A stretch of 64,000 nucleotides of DNA from Rhizophagus irregularis. Lineage: Eukaryota; Glomeromycota; Glomeromycetes; Glomerales; Glomeraceae. Under the pieces are notes generated by a model that worked only from the letters and a program-made list of their open reading frames with translations, had not been told where the DNA came from and did not search any database. This document shows, one piece after another, positions 1-11,167 of the stretch. The stretch spans positions 4,055,001 to 4,119,000 of the forward strand of contig NC_089433.1 in assembly GCF_026210795.1 (NCBI RefSeq), written 5' to 3'. The position numbers and the translations under genes are program-made. Within the stretch, counting starts at the first letter, position 1. Every line of letters starts with the position of its first letter.

Positions 1-812
1 TTTACCGTTAATCAGTTCAATCCTAATAACAGGTTTAGATTTATAAAAAATTTTAAGATGGATGTTACGTGAACTATTCAAAATCAAGACGATCATCCCG
101 TCATAATATAAACCGACATCAATTTATAAGCCCAAAATTCAAAATATTATCTCAACATTCGACACTTATTATCCTTTTGAAAATTATATTGTAGATTAAT
201 TAGGTAGATTAAAAATAAATAAAAATTATATCTTTATGATACAAAAAACCGCATTTTTATTTAATAAAAAAATTATTTTTTTCTAACTAATAAACACTTA
301 TAAACATTAATAATAATAATAATTAATTTTTGAATTTTTAAAAATCTTTGCATATTAATAAAAATATTAATTATTAGGAAGTATTACAAAACATAACATC
401 TATAAAAAAGAGTAATAATTTAAAATTAAAGGAAAAAAATAATAAATGTCGGGATAATGAGTGCCGGGTTTTGAATTTTCAAGATTATTATTTGTCCCAG
501 ATGCCACATAAAAATATGCGTTCTTCATTCAGGGATTAAAAGAATTATCGGGATACTCGGATAATCGGGAAAATAGATTATTTTTTTGGATTACTTACTT
601 TTGCCGTGATAATCCTGATCAAACGATCGCAATTATGAAAAAAAAAGTATCACGTGAAATTTTGGAATTTTAATGCAAAAATTATGACGTAGATTACGTG
701 AAACATTGAAATAATCCCGTTACTAAATAAGTAATAAAATTTGTTTCACAATGGTTTTCATTTTACACTTTCTTTTTATTGTTGATTTTTTTTTTATTTT
801 AAAAAGAAAATT
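1..812. other. Gene-free flank upstream of first BTB-BACK-TLDc copy
   Basis: No convincing coding segment on either strand. The stretch is AT-rich with homopolymer runs. A slightly more GC-rich patch at about 445-620 carries several CGGG/CGGATA words and could be an old transposon end, but no matched inverted terminus was found. The last 130 bases hold a TGACGTA box and a T-rich run and are the presumed promoter of the gene starting at 813. Confidence 0.5.
685..691 (+). promoter_or_regulatory. TGACGTA box, bZIP/CRE-like
   Basis: TGACGTA lies about 125 bases upstream of the ATG at 813. The same heptamer, or its TGACGCA form, recurs 77-160 bases upstream of eight other copies of this family. 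Binding by a bZIP factor is inference from the motif alone. Confidence 0.3.
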
Positions 813-2332
813 ATGTCATCACAATTTCTTTCAAAGTTAAGTCAAAATTATATTGAATTATTAGAAGATAATGAATATTACGATATTACGATTGAAGCTG
901 GAGAGGATCCTAATGTAAAAATCCTTCGTGCTCATATGAATATTTTGTGTTACCGTTCTTCATATTTACGGCGAACTTTGACCTCATATAAAAAAAATAA
1001 GGATAATGTTTTAGCTCATATTAAATTACCAAACATATCGCCTGAAACCTTTCAGATTATTTTAAAGTAAGTTAATATACAATAAAAATTTTATATAATA
1101 CCATATCCTCAAATTTTCAAATATTCAAATTCGAAATTCAAATTTATTGTATAGGTATATTTATGGTGGTATTCTCTCATTGAATGAACAAGACACTTCA
1201 GAGATATACAAAATTTTATTAGCTGCGGATGAGCTGCTTCTTCAAGAGCCAATTGATTATTTGCAAAAATATTTCATTGAAAATAAATCTGAATGGATGG
1301 AACAACATTTTGAACTTATTCATAGAACAAGCTTTCAATCCAATTCTTTATTAGAGATTCAGCAATTTTGTACGGATTTTATGGCAAAATCTCCAGAGAA
1401 AATATTTAAATCACTTGACTTCACTTCGCTTCCTGAAAAATCTTTAGTTCAACTTATTAAAAGAGATGATTTACAAATGAAAGAAATTGATGTTTGGGAA
1501 CATGTGTTAAAATGGGGACTTGCACAAAATCCTACACTTCTTCCAGATCCTAATACTTGGTCAGATGATGATTTCAAAACAATGGAAAATACTCTACAAC
1601 ATTGTTTACCTTTAATCAGGTTTTTTAGTTTATCATCCAAAGAATTCTTAGAAAAAGTTCATCCTTTTAAAAACCTTTTAAACCGTCAGCTTTACAAAAA
1701 TTTATTAAATTCCCATTTGGATCCTGAGAGTGAACCAACCGATGATATTTCATTTCCTAGAATTATTAAAAATGATGGAATTATCGATTCAAAAATTGTT
1801 AATAATTTAAATATCATTTCAACAATTTCAAGAAGAATTGATAAAATGGTAATTAATAATAAATTTGATCATCTAAGAGGATTATATTTACCTTACGAAT
1901 TTCAATTATTATTAAGAGGAAGTCGAGATGGATTCACTCCTAAAAAATTTCATCAATTATGTGATGGTAAGCAATACTGTTACCTTTATTAAAGTAAAAG
2001 GAACAGAAGAAATTCTTGGTGGATACAATCCTGTGAAATGGGAATCTTCTGGATGGGGTAAAACTAAAGATAGTTTTATATTTTCTTATAAAAACAACTT
2101 TATTAAAGATATAATTATTAGTAGTATAGTAGATACAGAGTATGCATTTCAAAACCATACTATCCTTGGTCCATATTTTGGCAGTGATATTATTATTATG
2201 AATGCTAGTACTGAATCTGCAGATTATAATAATATTCGGTGCAGAAAATACTATTATGAAAAAAAGATAAGAGATACCGAAGAACAATTTTCAATAGAAG
2301 ATTATGAGGTGTATCAAATCACGAGGAGATAA
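813..2332 (+). pseudogene. BTB-BACK-TLDc gene, frameshifted in TLDc
   Basis: Exon 1 runs 813-1066 (BTB start; first residues MSSQFLSKLSQNYIELL), the intron is 1067-1154 (GTAAGT...TATAG) and exon 2 starts at 1155 with YIYGG. BTB and BACK domains read cleanly. Near 1973, inside the TLDc domain just after FHQLCDG, the sequence is two bases shorter than its paralogues, so the predicted protein stops at 1992. The lost remainder (FIKVKG, EEILGGYNP, ... EDYEVYQITRR) continues in another frame to 2332. The break removes most of the TLDc domain while leaving BTB and BACK, so a truncated adaptor-like protein is possible. I call it a recent pseudogene; an assembly error is the alternative. Its 3' flank resembles that of the copy at 11985 rather than that of its neighbour at 9644. 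Confidence 0.8.
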
Positions 2333-2770
2333 ATACAGTATATACATATAATATCTATAATTATTTGATTCGTATACATTTGAAACAAAAATAAAACTGA
2401 TCTCACAGAAATTAAAGAAAAAATGCATATATCCATTATATTTCGTCTGTTCAGTTATAAGTTATAGCTATTGCAACTAGTATAAAGATAATTCTTCCTA
2501 ACTTTTACGGTCTTTAACTTCCCGTTCAATTCTTTTATTTGCTTAATTTAGAATTTCATTGATATTAAAAGTTTATAATTTATCACCTCAAATAAAGAAT
2601 AAGAAATTTAAGTAAGTCAAATTTATCGTAATTCTTAAATACCATATACACTTACCATTAATGTTACATACTGTAAAAGACTTAACCTTGTAAAAAGACA
2701 TAAGGTTTAAAATAGAATTATTATTATGATTGTATTGAGGCTTCACGTCTTCAAGATTAATTATGTTCGA
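2333..2770. other. Intergenic flank shared with the 11985 gene
   Basis: No gene. Segments around 2500-2520 (TTCCTAACTTTTACGGTC) and 2690-2765 (TTGTAAAAAGACATAAGG; TCTTCAAGATTAATTATGTTC) match, with changes, the 3' flank of the 11985 gene near 13998-14260. This is evidence of segmental duplication. Confidence 0.5.
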
Positions 2771-3036
2771 TATTGTTTTAGCTCATATTAAATATCACCA
2801 GGAATAAGATATATACAACAAATCCATATGTAATACAGTAACCTCGAATTTTCAAATATTCAAATTCGAAATTCAAATTTTTTGTATAGGTATATCTATG
2901 GTGATATTCTTTCATTAAGTAGACAAAACACTTCAAACTATTACTAGTTGCGGATAAGCTGATTAATTGATTATTTACAAATATTTCATAAATAAAGCCA
3001 AATTGATGAAACAATGTTTTGAACTTATTCATGGAA
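2771..3036 (+). pseudogene. Relic of a BTB-BACK-TLDc gene (5' part)
   Basis: The segment begins with the end of exon 1 (GTTTTAGCTCATATTAAAT) and passes through a recognisable copy of the family intron ending TTTTTTGTATAG at about 2888. It continues into the start of exon 2 (YIYGDILSLS) and on to the EWMEQ-FELIH region. The donor site, the BTB start and everything after early BACK are missing, and the remaining frame is interrupted several times. It lies directly downstream of the 813 copy and marks an older family duplication here. Confidence 0.75.
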
Positions 3037-3039
3037 TTA

Positions 3040-4262
3040 GGAATTAGCTTATTAATTCTTTTTTCCATTTTCCGTCCGTACTTAATTTCAATATCATTTT
3101 CGACTTCGATGCCTTTCATAATTTGATTTATATTATCTTTCAATATGAAGGTATTTTTCTATTCTTCAGGAGGTGTAGAATTTAGAGCTCCTATAGTACA
3201 ACTATTAATTAAATTGTTTAGTTCTGCTTTTATTGCAATTAGAGTATTGGGTAAATTGTTACTTCTCTTTTCCAATGAGAATGTTGCTTTAAATTTTCAG
3301 TATCTGTTTCTGTATTTATACCATTTTAATATAATTTATCGTTTTATATATATTTTCAACTTTTTGGTTTTTCATAAATTTTAATGCTTTGCTTCATGAT
3401 TTTGTGAATTTTCTTTGACATCTTGTAATAAATTATTAATTCCTTCTTCTTTATCTGCTAATTCATGAAATGTTTCTGCAGATACTATTATCTTTCTGAT
3501 TGCTATAGTTGATAATTCATTTAATCTGTTAAATATTCATTAAATAAGCGAATTCAGTTATCTTGATCGGAGATATTTGTAAACAGCACTTTAACTTCAT
3601 GGCATTTTCAATTTATAATAATTTCAATATTTATAATTTCTTCTTCTATTCTAAATTTAAACTCTTAGATAACTCTTAAATCTTAATTTATCCAAATCAT
3701 AATTTGGTAACTGAATAAGTAAATTATGGATATATTTTTTTTGATTTTAAATCTGAATAATTGTTACTTGTTAGCTCCAATAATGATTTTTTCAGCTTCG
3801 GTTATTAGTTCTCTTACAAGAAAGTTTATTTTAAATAATTATATTTTAATACTATTAATATTCTTTTGTAATCATCTGAAATTTGAGATAGTAATGTAGA
3901 TATTTGATAACATTTATGCTTCGATTTTTTGATAACATTATAAAATATTTAGTTTTAATTAATAACATTTTCATAATGATCATCTGACTTTTGTCTATAT
4001 ATAAATGATCTTTTCAATCATAATTCTGAATTGTGAATTCTTTCTGCTAGATTTTTTATCAATTGTTTATTATTAAATAAATCTAAAATGAAGAATTTTT
4101 AATTATGTTTAGTGAACTTTTCTAATTTTGTAAGAAGCGTCTCAATATATTCTCCTTCAATAAATACAATTTTATCCTTTCCATCAAAAGAAATAATTCA
4201 TGGCGTTAGATTAAAAGAATTTTCTTCATGCATTTGTATTTACAATTTTCATTTTATTATGT
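3040..4262 (-). pseudogene. Decayed paralogue sharing a 5' end with the 7599 kinase gene
   Basis: Reading the minus strand from about 4260 gives coding-like pieces in shifting frames. First comes a start region resembling that of the kinase at 7599 (ENSFNLTP then ISFDG, against ENSFDPTP and FISFD). Later pieces include FIEGEYIETLLTKLEKF near 4130-4190, FLVRELITEAEKIIIGANK near 3775-3830, FKFRIEEEIINIEIIIN near 3600-3670 and LNELSTIAIRKIIVSAETF near 3470-3530. The helical, charged composition suggests a coiled-coil or helical-bundle region. No kinase motif survives. The upstream 60 bases also match the kinase promoter (see findings). It is broken many times. Confidence 0.5.
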
Positions 4263-5293
4263 TAGTTACTATGTTATAAACAAGTACCGATAAGATAATA
4301 AATTAACGTATATAGTATTTATTTATACATTATCAGGAGTTTGAACTTTATGTTGGTGATATGGAAAGTATAACGATAACGTGATTAATGCATTCGCTTT
4401 TATCATTTTACTTATTTAGTTGCGATGCATAAGAACAACCAGCCTTTTCAGTATGGGCTTGGCTGTTGCATAAGTACTATTACTTTTGGACTTAGCCATT
4501 TTGGTTACCAAAAAATTCTTTGTCCGTAGACTAAATTCAACATTGTTTTAGATGTTAACGTAATTATTAAACATTTCAGCATAAAAGATAATGATGGAAA
4601 ATATAAATTAACAAGAAAGAAATCGGAAAAAAAAAGAAGCCATTATTTATACAAAAATGAAAAATAAAAAATGACTTTACCATATTTGCTGTACTGATAA
4701 TTTTTTAATCCTGATCGTCACTATAATAATATTAGTACGCTAACTAATCCTAATGATAGTATAATATTTTATTAGAACGGGCCATATCGGTCTTCGACCG
4801 AGTTTAAGCTAGAAACAAGGATTATTATTCATAATATAGTTACTGTAAATAATAAAAAAAAGTAGACAATTTATTCATTAAAACGTATAATAAATGTTAT
4901 ATAATTATTATATTTGCAATCTCTAGTACATGTTACATTATTTTTATTTTTTGATAATGAAAAAAGTATGATAAATATTATTGAAAAACATATGCAGATA
5001 ACGAAATATTTTAATTATATAATTTTATATATAACTGGAACTAGTTTAAACTCGTTTTCCTACTTTTAACTATTTTTTAAATTTTAATTAAATAAATACA
5101 TATTAATGTAAATATTAAAACAAATAAAAAAACAAATAAAATAAAATAACATCAAGTACCATTATTATCATAAGTTTCAACATTTTCATTTCTTCTTTTT
5201 TTTAAAGTTGAAAAGTTTTGAATTGTAGAACTTTAAATTTTGTGATGAGAAAATTAATTGGAATTCAAACAATTATTATGTCATTTAAATCAT
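4263..5293. other. Intergenic region between the decayed paralogue and the kinase gene
   Basis: Positions 4263-4620 contain words also found upstream of the kinase gene at 7606-8070 (TACTATGTTATAAACAAGTA; ACTTATTTAGTTGCGATGCA; AAAGATAATGATGGAAA), so this is a duplicated promoter-side block. The patch at 4770-4820 with GGTCTTCGACCGAG is locally palindromic. The rest, to 5293, is AT-rich with no gene seen. Near 5210-5260 a weak echo of the last kinase exon (TCATCACAAAATTTAAAG on the minus strand) is visible. Confidence 0.45.
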
Positions 5294-7599
5294 TTATTTT
5301 AAATACCTTTCAGTGTCTATGTCAAGCTCTAATTCTTCTGATATATAATTAGAATCTAAAGCAATAGAATTTAAATTTTGTGATGATAAACTAAACGAAC
5401 AAATTAATAGATTCAAATAATTAGTTAGTTATTTAAAAGCAAAAAATCTTTTTTTTGCTATCTTAAATACCTTTTATTGTCTATGTCAAGCTCTAATTCT
5501 GCTGAGATATAATTAAAATCTAAAGGGTATAACATATATCTTATAAATCATATATATAATATTTTTAAACTCTTTTCATAATACTGTATCTTACCAAATA
5601 AATATGAATAGGTAGATGAACATTTAGAAATTAAAGCACTTAATGGCCTACTTATATAAATAGCTTCCGAGTGACATTTTTCAGCAAATTCAGGACCAAT
5701 CATCTTTGTTTCTATCAGTTTCTCTCTTTTTACTTCAGCTTGTTCAAATTCTGATTTGAACTCTAAATCATAATTATAACTTTTAATCATGTCTTTTAAA
5801 GACGGTCTTTTTTTTGGATCGGGATCCCAACAACGTTTCATAAAATTGGCATAACTTTCTGGTGTGTCTTCCGTAATTTTGGGTCGTTCTCCATCAAGAA
5901 TTTTATAAATAAGATTATGATCGTGTTTAGCATTTGCAAAAGGTTTACAACCTGTTGTAAGCTCCCACATAATCATACCCAAACTATAAATATCAGCTTC
6001 TTTTGAAAATGCAGACTTTTTAAATATTTCTGGTGCAATATAAGGTATAACTCCATATATTTCATTATTTGATGATCTATCATTTACAGCTTGTGATAAT
6101 CCTAGATCCCCAATTTTCCATAATGAAAATCTTAAATTTTCTAGTAATATATTTCCGGTATGGAAATCTCGATGTATAAATTCATTACTATGAATACTTT
6201 CAAGTCTAAATTAAAAAAAAAGTAAATAACTTAAATTTTAGAATATAATGAATACATTAAAAATATAAGTACCCTGTTAAAATCTCCTTTAAAATATTTA
6301 ATTTTTGAAACCACGTAATATTTGTAAAATTCTTTTGTAAATGCTTATGTAAATCTCCTCCTGACGCATATTCCATAACTAATATATAATTATTTGATTC
6401 AGAGTCTTTTGTAAAGCCATAAAAATTAATTATATAACCATAAGTTAAGCCATTGAAACAATGACGAATCGATTTTAACTATAAAATTTAAAGATTTTAA
6501 TTAAGGATTAAAGGTTAAATTGCCTAATTAAAATCTTAAAAATATTTACCTCATTTAAGAAATATTTAGAATTTTTAAATCTTTTTAAAATGACAATTTT
6601 ATTCTTAGGTAACCAAGTTGCTTTATATATAATACCATATCCACCTTTTGTCATTTTTTCTACACCTTCAAATTGAGAATATGGTATATACTTAAGACGA
6701 TAATTTGAACTAATCCGTGATAGTGCTAATGGATTAAAATATTTATCAATGGCATTTACACTATTTGCAATATTATCAAAAAGTGAGCTGTCGTATATAA
6801 TATCATTAAGAAAGAGATCATCATTATCTTCATTGCTCTTTACAATAAGTGATATTCTCTTACATTTTTTACATTGAGATTGACCTGTAAGTCCAAAAAT
6901 AATGTTTGTTGTTAAACAGTATCTGCATCCAGTATAAAATATAAGACAATTTGCACAATGCTTTTGACATTCTGACGTAAATATTAATTTTGAGCGACAA
7001 TTTGCACAATACGATTCATCTTCCCACAACGGTGAGTGAAAAATTAAAACTTGCTTTTTAAACAGAGTTGATTCTATCCATTCAAATGAAACCAGATAAC
7101 AATCTGAGCATAATTTAAATGTACTCATAATATCTTTAACTGTTCCTTGATATAGTGACTTTCCACATAATTTACAATTTTTTTCACTTTCAATCACTTT
7201 ATTGTATATCGATTTGTTGTGATTATCAAGATAATAAAGACAATATCTACCTATTTGTTTAAAACATAAAATTCTCACACAATTTTCACAGCATTCTTGA
7301 ATATTTTGTAGTACTTTTGTTTTACCTACTTCATGTTCATTACATTCCAAGTCTAATGTGCCATATATGTCCAGGCATATATTGTTATCTCTTATATCAG
7401 TAATATAGCGTGATAAACATTTTTTGCAATATTTTTGTGAACAAAAAAGCGCTCTAATATATTTTTCTCCACAATAAATACAATTTTTATAAAGCCTATC
7501 AAAAGAAATAAATTTAATCGGTATGTGACTAGATTTTAATCTTGGTGTTGGGTCAAAGGAATTTTCATCATTTATATTTATAACTTTTGCAAGCTGCAT
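5294..7599 (-). CDS. Protein kinase with Cys-rich N-terminus, five exons
   Basis: The model is 7599-6550, 6478-6273, 6205-5595, 5519-5471 and 5390-5294. All junctions have GT/AG borders, and the lengths sum to 2013 nt, an open frame of 670 residues. Residues about 30-270 hold repeated C-X2-C pairs (CIYCG, CKKC, CENC, CKLCG, CSDC, CANC, CRYC, CKKC), typical of zinc ribbons. The kinase domain starts near 305: Gly loop GGYG 319-322, Lys 339 in VILK, HRDFHTGN at 430-437, and DLG instead of DFG at 452-454. These are features common in Glomeromycotina tyrosine-kinase-like proteins. An APE motif and a PxxRPS C-lobe follow. The last two small exons both encode a DxNYIS-ELELDID tail. Likely a cytosolic signalling kinase; substrate unknown. 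The 5' exon is well supported and the last exon less certain. Confidence 0.8.
5303..5525 (-). repeat. Duplicated C-terminal mini-exon of the kinase
   Basis: Two imperfect copies, about 5303-5357 and 5464-5519, each encode an N-Y-I-S-(A/E)-E-L-E-L-D-I-D core followed by an exon end at GGTATTTAA. Both copies remain in frame in the gene model, so the tail motif appears twice in the protein. Confidence 0.7.
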
Positions 7600-8170
7600 T
7601 TTATTATATTAATTATTATACAGTACTATGTTATAAACAAGTATCGATAATGAATTTTAAAAATCTGAACGTATTTTATTTACAATTTTATTTATATCTG
7701 AATGATACAGTTTGTGATACAGAAAGTATTTCTAGATTTCTCATGGATTACGGAATGTTCATTTTAAACCTAGAAGTACTTTATCGAAGAGCAAATGCAT
7801 GATAGTAATACAATTAATTAATGCATCGTCGAATGATACAGTTTGAATAGAAATTTCTGTCAGTGATACAGAAAGTATTTCTAGATTTCTCATGGATCAT
7901 GGAATGTTCGTTTTAAATCTAGAAGTACTTTATCGAAGAGCAAATACATTATAATAGTACAATTAATGCATCGGCTTTATTATATTTACTTACTTAGTTG
8001 AGATGCACCAGCAGAAGTATATTTTAAGTATGGCGTAATTATTAGGTATTTCATCATAGAAGATAATGAAGGAAACAAAAATGTTACACAAATTAAGAAA
8101 GGAAATTAATAAAAAGTTAAGGAAATCAATGAACAATGATAATTTGAGTAATAATGAATATAAGAATTCT
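7600..8170. other. Upstream region of the kinase gene with an internal duplication
   Basis: This is the presumed promoter of the minus-strand kinase (start at 7599). It contains the two direct copies described separately and words shared with 4263-4620. No convincing gene; short open frames here are by-products of the repeat. Confidence 0.5.
7701..7976. repeat. Tandem direct duplication, about 110-130 bp unit
   Basis: The block GATACAGAAAGTATTTCTAG ... CTAGAAGTACTTTATCGAAG ... TTAATGCATCG occurs at about 7715-7822 and again at 7867-7962 with a few substitutions. The copies are separated by a short spacer that itself begins with GATACAGTTTG. Confidence 0.85.
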
Positions 8171-8176
8171 AAACGA

Positions 8177-8400
8177 CTAAAAAATTTTTTCATTCAAAAG
8201 CTCATCATAATAAATGATATTATAAATTGAATCAATTAAATACTCTAAATTTTCGTAAGTTAATACCGGAATTTCAGGATTTTCACTAAAGCAATAAATA
8301 TCATTTAAGGGTACCTCAAAATGACCAATATACTCATTATACTGTAGCAAAAAATTATTTGTAATACCAATTTTTATGCTACCGCTAATATACCTTTTTA
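8177..8400 (-). pseudogene. Coding-like fragment, unrecognised family
   Basis: The minus strand carries about 74 open codons ending at a TAG at 8177. They include ITNNFLLQYNEYIGHFEVP, LNDIYCFSENPEIPVLTYE and NLEYLIDSIYNIIYYDELL. There is no start codon and no obvious splice acceptor. The composition looks like real protein, mixed hydrophobic and acidic. It may be a 3' exon remnant of a lost gene. I do not recognise a domain. Confidence 0.35.
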
Positions 8401-8404
8401 ATAT

Positions 8405-9309
8405 TTAAACTAGTGGATTCTGATGTGTGGTGACTGTCAACAGTGTTTGTGTCCGGTTAGTATCCGGATAAAAAAAATTCCGCACCGTTAAGAATTTTCA
8501 TATCCGGTTATCTGATAAAATATTTTTTTGCAAAATAATCCGTGATCATCGCGGATGGCTAATGGTTTGTATCCGGATAAACCTAATATCCAAAATTGAG
8601 TACAGTAATTGAGAATAGTTTTTATTTTTTTTTTTATTATTTATTTTATTGACGAACGTTAACTAACATTCGTACTTCTTTTTTTTATATTGATGTTATA
8701 CGAGAAATATTATACGATTAACTATATTAACGATTCTGTAGGATACGAAAATGTTGTACAAATAATATTATAAAGTAACTGACGCGAAATAAAATATAAG
8801 ATTTTGACGTGAATACAAATATACTGTATATTGTTACCAATTGCTTTTTAGTAAAAATGTTTAGTATAAAGGCGAGAATATATTATAGGTTCATGCTATC
8901 TTTGTCAAGAGTGGTTACACTGTAATAAAAACTGCAGTACAAAAAAATGTAAATGCAAAAAAAACAGAACCACCAGAAATTAAAAAGGTGTTTCAAAGAA
9001 ATATTATACACGCAATTTTAATCCAAGTAATTTGCGTTGAATCAATAACCGAAAAGCGAACTTTTCTCGCAACAGCTCACCGATGCGCTCTTTTCTTTGT
9101 TCAGCAATCGCCCAATTATCTCTTCGTGCATCTGACTCATTACTTAAGGCGTAACCTCAACAAAAACCGTATAACTCTTGCCAATTAAATGAGTTAACAT
9201 GTAAAAATGAATATTATGGATCAAACATAAACTGAATTTAACTTTTCTTTGTGCCCTAAACGTCATATCAAATTTATACGCCTAGGTAAACAGTAAACAT
9301 ACTTTGCCT
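8405..9309. other. Gene-poor region with a hAT-like end and a Cys-rich scrap
   Basis: At 8440-8600 repeated TCCGGTTA/TATCCGGATA words start with CAGTGTTTGTGTCCGG. This resembles one end of a hAT element, but no partner end was found. Around 8893-8980 the plus strand can be read as YLCQEWLHCNKNCSTKKCKC, a Cys-rich stretch without context. A 66-codon open frame at 8988-9188 has no recognisable content and is not called. Confidence 0.35.
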
Positions 9310-9430
9310 AAAGGCTAAAACACAATTTATTAATGTATCAACTGCAGAAGATACAACGCCAACTGTTGATGAAGTACCGACTGTTGATGCGACACCAACT
9401 GCTGATGCGACACTAACTCAATTAGTATGA
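9310..9430 (+). pseudogene. Fragment with Pro/Thr/Val/Asp hexapeptide repeats
   Basis: A short open stretch ending at a TGA encodes TTPTVDEVPTVDATPTADAT. At DNA level this is about three and a half copies of an 18-base unit (CCAACTGTTGATGCGACA and variants) at 9359-9420. It looks like the low-complexity tail of a secreted or linker-rich protein whose body is missing. Confidence 0.4.
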
Positions 9431-9517
9431 TTGTATGAGAGAATGGAAGGAATATAATAATAATAAAAAAGTAGTCACAATTAAAAAAAGTAAATCATTA
9501 AATTCTAAGATTATCAA

Positions 9518-9524
9518 TGACGCA
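9518..9524 (+). promoter_or_regulatory. TGACGCA box, bZIP/AP-1-like
   Basis: TGACGCA lies 120 bases upstream of the ATG at 9644. It is followed within 40 bases by TATTGTGAAACGAG, a segment also found in the same relative place upstream of the 11985 and 15291 genes. Confidence 0.35.
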
Positions 9525-9643
9525 GTAAACTTAATTTTTATTGTGAAACGAGTTACAGAGCACAACATTTAAATGTATAACATTTAAATTGAAGCGATAA
9601 CCATTTAAAACTTAACTTTCTTTATTTTATCTAAAATAACTAA

Positions 9644-11167
9644 ATGTCTACTCAATTTTTTTCAAAATTAAGCAAAAATTATATTGAATTATTAGAAGAC
9701 GATGAATATTATGATATTACAATTGAAGTTGGAGAGGATCCTAATGTAAAAATCCTTCGTGCTCATATGAATATTTTGTGTTACCGTTCTCCATATTTAC
9801 GACGAACTTTGGCTTCTAATAAAAAAAATAAGGATAATGTTTTAGCTCATATTAAATTATCAAAAATATCACCTGAAATCTTTCAGATCATTTTAAAGTA
9901 AGAGTTTATATCAATAAATTTATATATGTAATACCATAACCTCAAATTTTCAAATATTCAAATTCGAAATTCAAATTTTTTGTATAGGTATATGTATGGT
10001 GGTATTCTTTCATTGAATGGACAAGACACTTTGGAAATTCTCAAACTATTATTAGCTGCGGATGAGCTGCTTCTTCAAGAATTAGTTGATTATTTACAAA
10101 AATATTTCATCGAAAATAAAACCGAATGGATGGAACTACATTTTGAACTTATTCATAGAACAAGCTTTCAATCAAATTCTTTATTAGAAATTCAACAATT
10201 TTGTACGGATTTTATGGTAAAATCTCCAGAGAAAATATTTAAATCACTTGACTTCACTTCGCTTCCTGAAAAATCTTTAGTTCAACTTATTAAAAGAGAT
10301 GATTTACAAATGAAAGAAATTGATGTTTGGGAACATGTAATAAAATGGGGTCTCGCACAAAATCATACGCTTCTTCCAGATCCTAATACTTGGTCGGACG
10401 ACGATTTCAAAGCAATGGAAAATACTTTACAACATTGTTTATCTTTAATTAGATTTTTTAGCTTATCATCTAAAGAATTCTTACAAAAAGTTCGCCCTCA
10501 TAAAAAACTCTTAAGACGTCAACTTTATGAGGATTTATTAAATTCTCATTTGGATCCTGATAGTGAACCAACAAACAATGTTACATTTCCTAGAAGTATT
10601 AGGTTTGATGGAATCGTTGAATTAAAAATTGTTAAAAATTTAAATATCATTTCAACCATTTCAAGACGAATTGATAAAATGATAATTAATAATAAATTTG
10701 ATCATTTAAGAGAATCATATTTGCCATACAAATTTCAATTATTGTTAAGAGGTAGTAGAGATGGATTTACCCCTAAAAAGTTTCATGAATTATGTAATGA
10801 TAAGCATGATACAATTACCTTTATTAAAGTAAAAGGAACGGATGAAATTTTTGGAGGATATAATCCGATAATATGGAATACTTCTGATTCGTGGGGAAAA
10901 ACTAAAGACAGTTTTATTTTTTCATTTAAAGATAATAATGTTAAAGATGCAATTATTAGTAATATAAGAAATACATCTTGTGCTGTGCATTATTACTATA
11001 CAAATGGTCCATGTTTTGGCAGTGACATTATTATAGGTGCTAGTAGTGAGTCTGTAAATTATAATACTATTAAGTGTAGGAAATTCTACTATGAAAAAAA
11101 AATAAGAGATACTGAAGATTCGTTTTTAATTGAAGATTATGAAGTACATCAAATCACAAAGGGATGA
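9644..11167 (+). CDS. BTB-BACK-TLDc protein, intact, 477 aa
   Basis: Reference copy for the family. Exon 1 is 9644-9897 and exon 2 is 9988-11167; the intron has GTAAGA/TATAG borders and splits the Lys codon before YMYGG (phase 2). Residues about 14-130 are a BTB/POZ domain (YYDITIEVGEDPNVKILRAH; RSPYLRRTL; YMYGG). Residues about 134-240 are a BACK domain (HFELIHRTSFQ, PEKIFKSLDFTSLPEKSL, DVWEHVIKWGLAQN). Residues about 334-477 are a TLDc domain (LLLRGSRDGFTPKKFHELC, ITFIKVKG, GGYNP, KDSFIFSF, EDYEVHQI). By family, BTB-BACK proteins are often substrate adaptors for CUL3 ubiquitin ligases, and TLDc domains of other proteins bind V-ATPase; neither has been shown for this protein. No signal peptide or membrane segment. 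The start is supported by alignment with all paralogues. Confidence 0.92.

Noticed and set aside
1449-1640. Minus-strand open frames opposite BACK (MDDKLKNLIK...), recurring in almost every copy
   Set aside because: They are mirror frames of the conserved BACK coding sequence; they recur because the sense strand is conserved and have no own start context.
1973-2003. GTAAGC at the frameshift of the 813 copy as an intron donor
   Set aside because: The only AG that would restore frame is about 30 bases away, too short for an intron here, and paralogues have continuous coding at this place.
4770-4820. GGTCTTCGACCGAG palindromic patch as an operator or transposon end
   Set aside because: Single short palindrome without partner or target duplication.
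8988-9188. 66-codon open frame
   Set aside because: Composition not convincing and other frames of the same stretch look equally coding; perhaps part of an old repeat.
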